Positions 14,090-16,522 of a stretch of 16,522 bases of DNA are shown in pieces. The stretch spans positions 1 through 16,522 of the forward strand of contig JAIRWZ010000069.1 of the NCBI GenBank assembly GCA_031268615.1, read 5' to 3'. Origin of the DNA: Actinomycetes bacterium (GTDB lineage: Bacteria > Actinomycetota > Coriobacteriia > WRKU01 > WQUG01). Every line of letters starts with the position of its first letter. Within the stretch, counting starts at the first letter, position 1. Made by a program: the position numbers and the translations under genes. The notes under the pieces are model-generated. The model ran no database searches. It had not been told where the DNA came from and saw only the letters and a list, made by a program, of their open reading frames with translations.

Positions 14090-16258
14090 CTATTGCGCCG
14101 GCTGCGCGGCGGGTTGACTGGAGGCTTCCAAACTTTGCAGCAGACTGGCGGCGTCACTGAAGTTGCTATCGTGTTCGACGCAGTAGCGCAACTGTTCCTC
14201 GGCCGCGGTCGTATCTCCCAACGCTGACAGAGTCATGGCGTAGGTATAGCGCAGAGCCAGACCGTCGGGCGTTGCCTTAATCTGCTTTGCGGCGATGTCG
14301 GCGCTCTTTTGCAGGTAGGCGCGCCCTTGCTCACCACCGACGGCTTCTCCTAACCGCGAATAAAAGGCGGTCACCATGAGATAGCTGTCGTATTCCCAAG
14401 GAGACAGCTCGATGAGACGAGTGCAGAGGGCCTCGGTCATTTCGATTTTCTTCGCCGCGTCTCCCGCCATGAACTCATCAGTCCACTGTTGCCCTGTGGC
14501 TGGCGTGGCTTGCGGCGGCTGCGCGGGATTAGACGCGGCTTCTATCGTAGCTTCGGCTGCCGTAGTGACCTGATCGGTTAGATAAATTTCCAGATAAGGG
14601 TTATAGCGCATGGTCTTTTCCATCGCGGACAGCGCAGCAGACGTATCCTGTTGTTGCGCTGCGGATTTCTCGACCAGGAAGTAGTGGTCAGCCATAGCCA
14701 AGCGCACGGCAAAAACGATGGGAACGAACAGGGCAAGCGTCGCGACAAGCGCAAGCGGTTTGGCCGCTTTGGTTTCATGGGACCAGGATGGGACCGCGTA
14801 GACCTTCGCGTGCGGCACCAACAAAGCGCCCAGAAAAACCCAGAGCAGAAAGGTCGCCCCAGGCAGGCTCAAGCCAAAGAACAGATGAACGTTATAGGTA
14901 ACGCACGCCGCCAACAAGCCCGCGTACAGTATGCGGGCGCCGCCGCCTGTGTGGTCGTCCGCGTCCGGGCGTTTCAGCGCGGTTTTAGCAGCTAACACCA
15001 GCACCCATCCGATAGTGACGTAGAACAGCGCGCAGCCAATGACACCAATGCCGGCTGCCAGCTGCAGTGGAAAGTTATGAACGTTGTCAGCAACGGACCT
15101 ATACCCCGCGTCCTGCGCGTAGGCAGCCGGAGCATATTTGCGGAAAACCAAACGAAAGGTATCAGGCCCAAAGCCAAAAATGGGACGAGCTTTGATGGCT
15201 TTGGCAGCCGCGTTCCAAATTTCGAAACGAGTCACCGCGGAGCCACTGCCAAACTCAAATATAGATTTGACCCGTATGGCAAAATTCATGACGGCGTCTT
15301 TGGCCGACAAGGACCGCACGATAAACGCTATGACCGCTACTGCGACAGCTCCTGAAAATCCCGTATCCAGCAGTTCCCACCGGGTTCGTTGGCGCACAGC
15401 ACAGACCACGAGCAAGGCAAAGCCAACGACACTGGCAACCCAAATCGAACGCGAAAACGCGGTGATGACCACAGCCGCGTTAATCAGAAACACAACCCAG
15501 TAAAAAGCGCGCCAGCTCGTGCGTTTCTCGGCCAATGCCAAACCCAGGGTCACAAACACCCCAAAGGCCAGAAAACCGACCAGCAGGTCAGGATTGCCGT
15601 AGGTGGAAAATGACCGGTTAGCCTCGAAAGGCAGCTCTCCCCACTGCATGAAATCCTGTCCGAAGGCCTGCAACAGACCATAGCCTGCCACAAACAATGA
15701 CGACCAACACAGCGCCTGCGCCAGCTGCTTTATGCGCGCTGGCGTCGTGGCATATTGCAGCGTCAAAAAGAACAGCACAGCATACATGAGATACGACCAC
15801 ATACCATCATACCGACGGTATTTACCAAAAAAAGCCGTCGGGAGGTTAACCGACACAAGGGTCGAAATCCCAATCCAGACCATCAGCCCCAACAGCAACC
15901 ACATGACCTTATGCAAACGAATCTCGCCGCCGTTTTGCACAATATCCCAAATCCAAGCAATCAGCGCAATCGCTGTCCCGATACGCAAGGCCAGCACTTT
16001 CACCGTGTCAAAGCTGTCGGCAAAGCTCAATCCCAGCCGCTGCAAAAAAGCGACGCCAAACAACAAAGGCACCAGAAAAACCAGTATTAGAATGGTCCAC
16101 CACGCAATTTTTCCCGCCGCAGTGCTATCCCGAATTGACATGATGACAGGTCGGTCGCGCCGAACTTCCCTGCTGGTCTTTTTTGCCGTTGACGCGGTTC
16201 TTTCCGGTTCCTGGTCGAACTGTCCGCCCGCGCGGTTCTTATTCTTGCGTTTTGCCAT
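14090..16258 (-). CDS. O-antigen ligase/polymerase-like membrane protein with TPR tail
   Basis: A 722-residue membrane protein of the Wzy/WaaL (Wzy_C) superfamily, which joins lipid-linked glycans to each other or to an acceptor on the outer face of the membrane. A basic cytoplasmic N-terminus (1-50) is followed by about twelve hydrophobic segments to residue about 520. Family motifs: RSFSTYGNPDLLVGFL (215-230), the loop from TRFEIWNAAAKAIKARPIFGFGPDTF (343-368) to DNVHNFPLQLAAGIGVIG (391-408) with the conserved Arg and His, and a C-terminal helical TPR-like region (530-712) that ends in a Gln/Pro/Ala tail. The ATG follows the sugar-transferase stop with no gap (TAAATG), and AAGGGG lies upstream. 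Polymerase or ligase cannot be decided from sequence. Confidence 0.87.
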   Translation of the reverse strand: MAKRKNKNRAGGQFDQEPERTASTAKKTSREVRRDRPVIMSIRDSTAAGKIAWWTILILVFLVPLLFGVAFLQRLGLSFADSFDTVKVLALRIGTAIALIAWIWDIVQNGGEIRLHKVMWLLLGLMVWIGISTLVSVNLPTAFFGKYRRYDGMWSYLMYAVLFFLTLQYATTPARIKQLAQALCWSSLFVAGYGLLQAFGQDFMQWGELPFEANRSFSTYGNPDLLVGFLAFGVFVTLGLALAEKRTSWRAFYWVVFLINAAVVITAFSRSIWVASVVGFALLVVCAVRQRTRWELLDTGFSGAVAVAVIAFIVRSLSAKDAVMNFAIRVKSIFEFGSGSAVTRFEIWNAAAKAIKARPIFGFGPDTFRLVFRKYAPAAYAQDAGYRSVADNVHNFPLQLAAGIGVIGCALFYVTIGWVLVLAAKTALKRPDADDHTGGGARILYAGLLAACVTYNVHLFFGLSLPGATFLLWVFLGALLVPHAKVYAVPSWSHETKAAKPLALVATLALFVPIVFAVRLAMADHYFLVEKSAAQQQDTSAALSAMEKTMRYNPYLEIYLTDQVTTAAEATIEAASNPAQPPQATPATGQQWTDEFMAGDAAKKIEMTEALCTRLIELSPWEYDSYLMVTAFYSRLGEAVGGEQGRAYLQKSADIAAKQIKATPDGLALRYTYAMTLSALGDTTAAEEQLRYCVEHDSNFSDAASLLQSLEASSQPAAQPAQ

Positions 16259-16522
16259 TTACCGGGCCCCTTTTCCTGTTAATACGACTTTGATAGTCTC
16301 GATTACAATTTGTAAATCCATACCAAAATTTTGATGGTACAGATACATCAAATCATACTTCAATTTGCGCTCCGGCGTCGTGGCATAACCACCGTTAATC
16401 TGGGCCAGCCCGGTCATACCCGGCTGTATGCGAAATCGCTCGCGATAGCCGGGAATATCATGCAGATACTGCTCAACAAAGGCAGGACGTTCCGGTCGCG
16501 GACCAATAAATGACATGTCGCC
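16259..16522 (-). CDS. Phosphoglycosyl transferase (bacterial sugar transferase), partial
   Basis: The last 87 residues of a WcaJ/WbaP-type sugar transferase; the start lies beyond the right edge. These enzymes place the first sugar-phosphate on undecaprenyl phosphate at the inner face of the membrane. The conserved GDMSFIGPRPERP, the PGMTGLAQINGGY segment and YDLMYLYHQNFGMDLQIVIETIKVVL are diagnostic of the catalytic domain's end. The frame is open to the last base (GGC GAC ATG), so the internal Met is not the true start. It is immediately upstream of the glycan polymerase/ligase and shares its operon, so the pair would start and finish one surface polysaccharide pathway. Confidence 0.95.
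   Translation of the reverse strand, partial: GDMSFIGPRPERPAFVEQYLHDIPGYRERFRIQPGMTGLAQINGGYATTPERKLKYDLMYLYHQNFGMDLQIVIETIKVVLTGKGAR

Overview
The window looks like a stretch of chromosome from a free-living, probably anaerobic bacterium. The GroES/GroEL sequences, the HrcA-type CIRCE operator and the gene mix look most like Actinomycetota, possibly Coriobacteriia. That placement rests on sequence feel, not on a tree. HypC, HypD and HypE imply a [NiFe]-hydrogenase elsewhere in the genome. No rRNA, tRNA, transposase or CRISPR array is visible.

Layout from left to right. (1) Positions 1-1505, minus strand: a glycosyltransferase gene whose stop overlaps the start of a receiver-domain response regulator that runs off the left edge. 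(2) 1701-3869, plus strand: a textbook heat-shock operon with sigma70-type promoter, CIRCE operator, groES, groEL, a 16-bp tandem repeat beginning at the groEL stop codon, and a strong intrinsic terminator. (3) 4037-7648: an accessory island with two unrelated-looking AAA+/DUF4143 ATPases flanking a Phd/VapC-type toxin-antitoxin pair. Each of the three promoter regions carries an inverted repeat or repeat array that looks like an operator. (4) 7736-9121, minus strand: a uracil/xanthine (NCS2) permease, separated from the convergent ATPase by a long imperfect hairpin. (5) 9425-13379, plus strand: a tight four-gene unit hypC-hypD-hypE-pgi in which every start overlaps the preceding stop. It joins hydrogenase cyanide-ligand assembly to a stand-alone phosphoglucose isomerase of the type usually fused to transaldolase. 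(6) 13394-16522, minus strand: surface-glycan genes, namely a phosphoglycosyl transferase (cut by the right edge), a Wzy/WaaL-like membrane protein with a TPR tail, and an unrecognised protein with a Thr-rich minisatellite.

Two kinds of structure are not explained by the genes. First, a 16-base word, TGTGGACGYACTCACT, occurs six times with 0-2 mismatches, in both orientations, in intergenic DNA and inside hypD, hypE and pgi. It behaves like a dispersed recognition word (uptake sequence, chromosome-organising site or repeat family). Second, simple and palindromic repeats have entered coding sequence in frame: a palindrome with three 24-bp tandem copies in hypE, 27- and 18-bp minisatellites in the unknown gene at 13394-14044, and a Ser/Thr/Gly linker in the glycosyltransferase. 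A hexanucleotide repeat also lies upstream of the permease.
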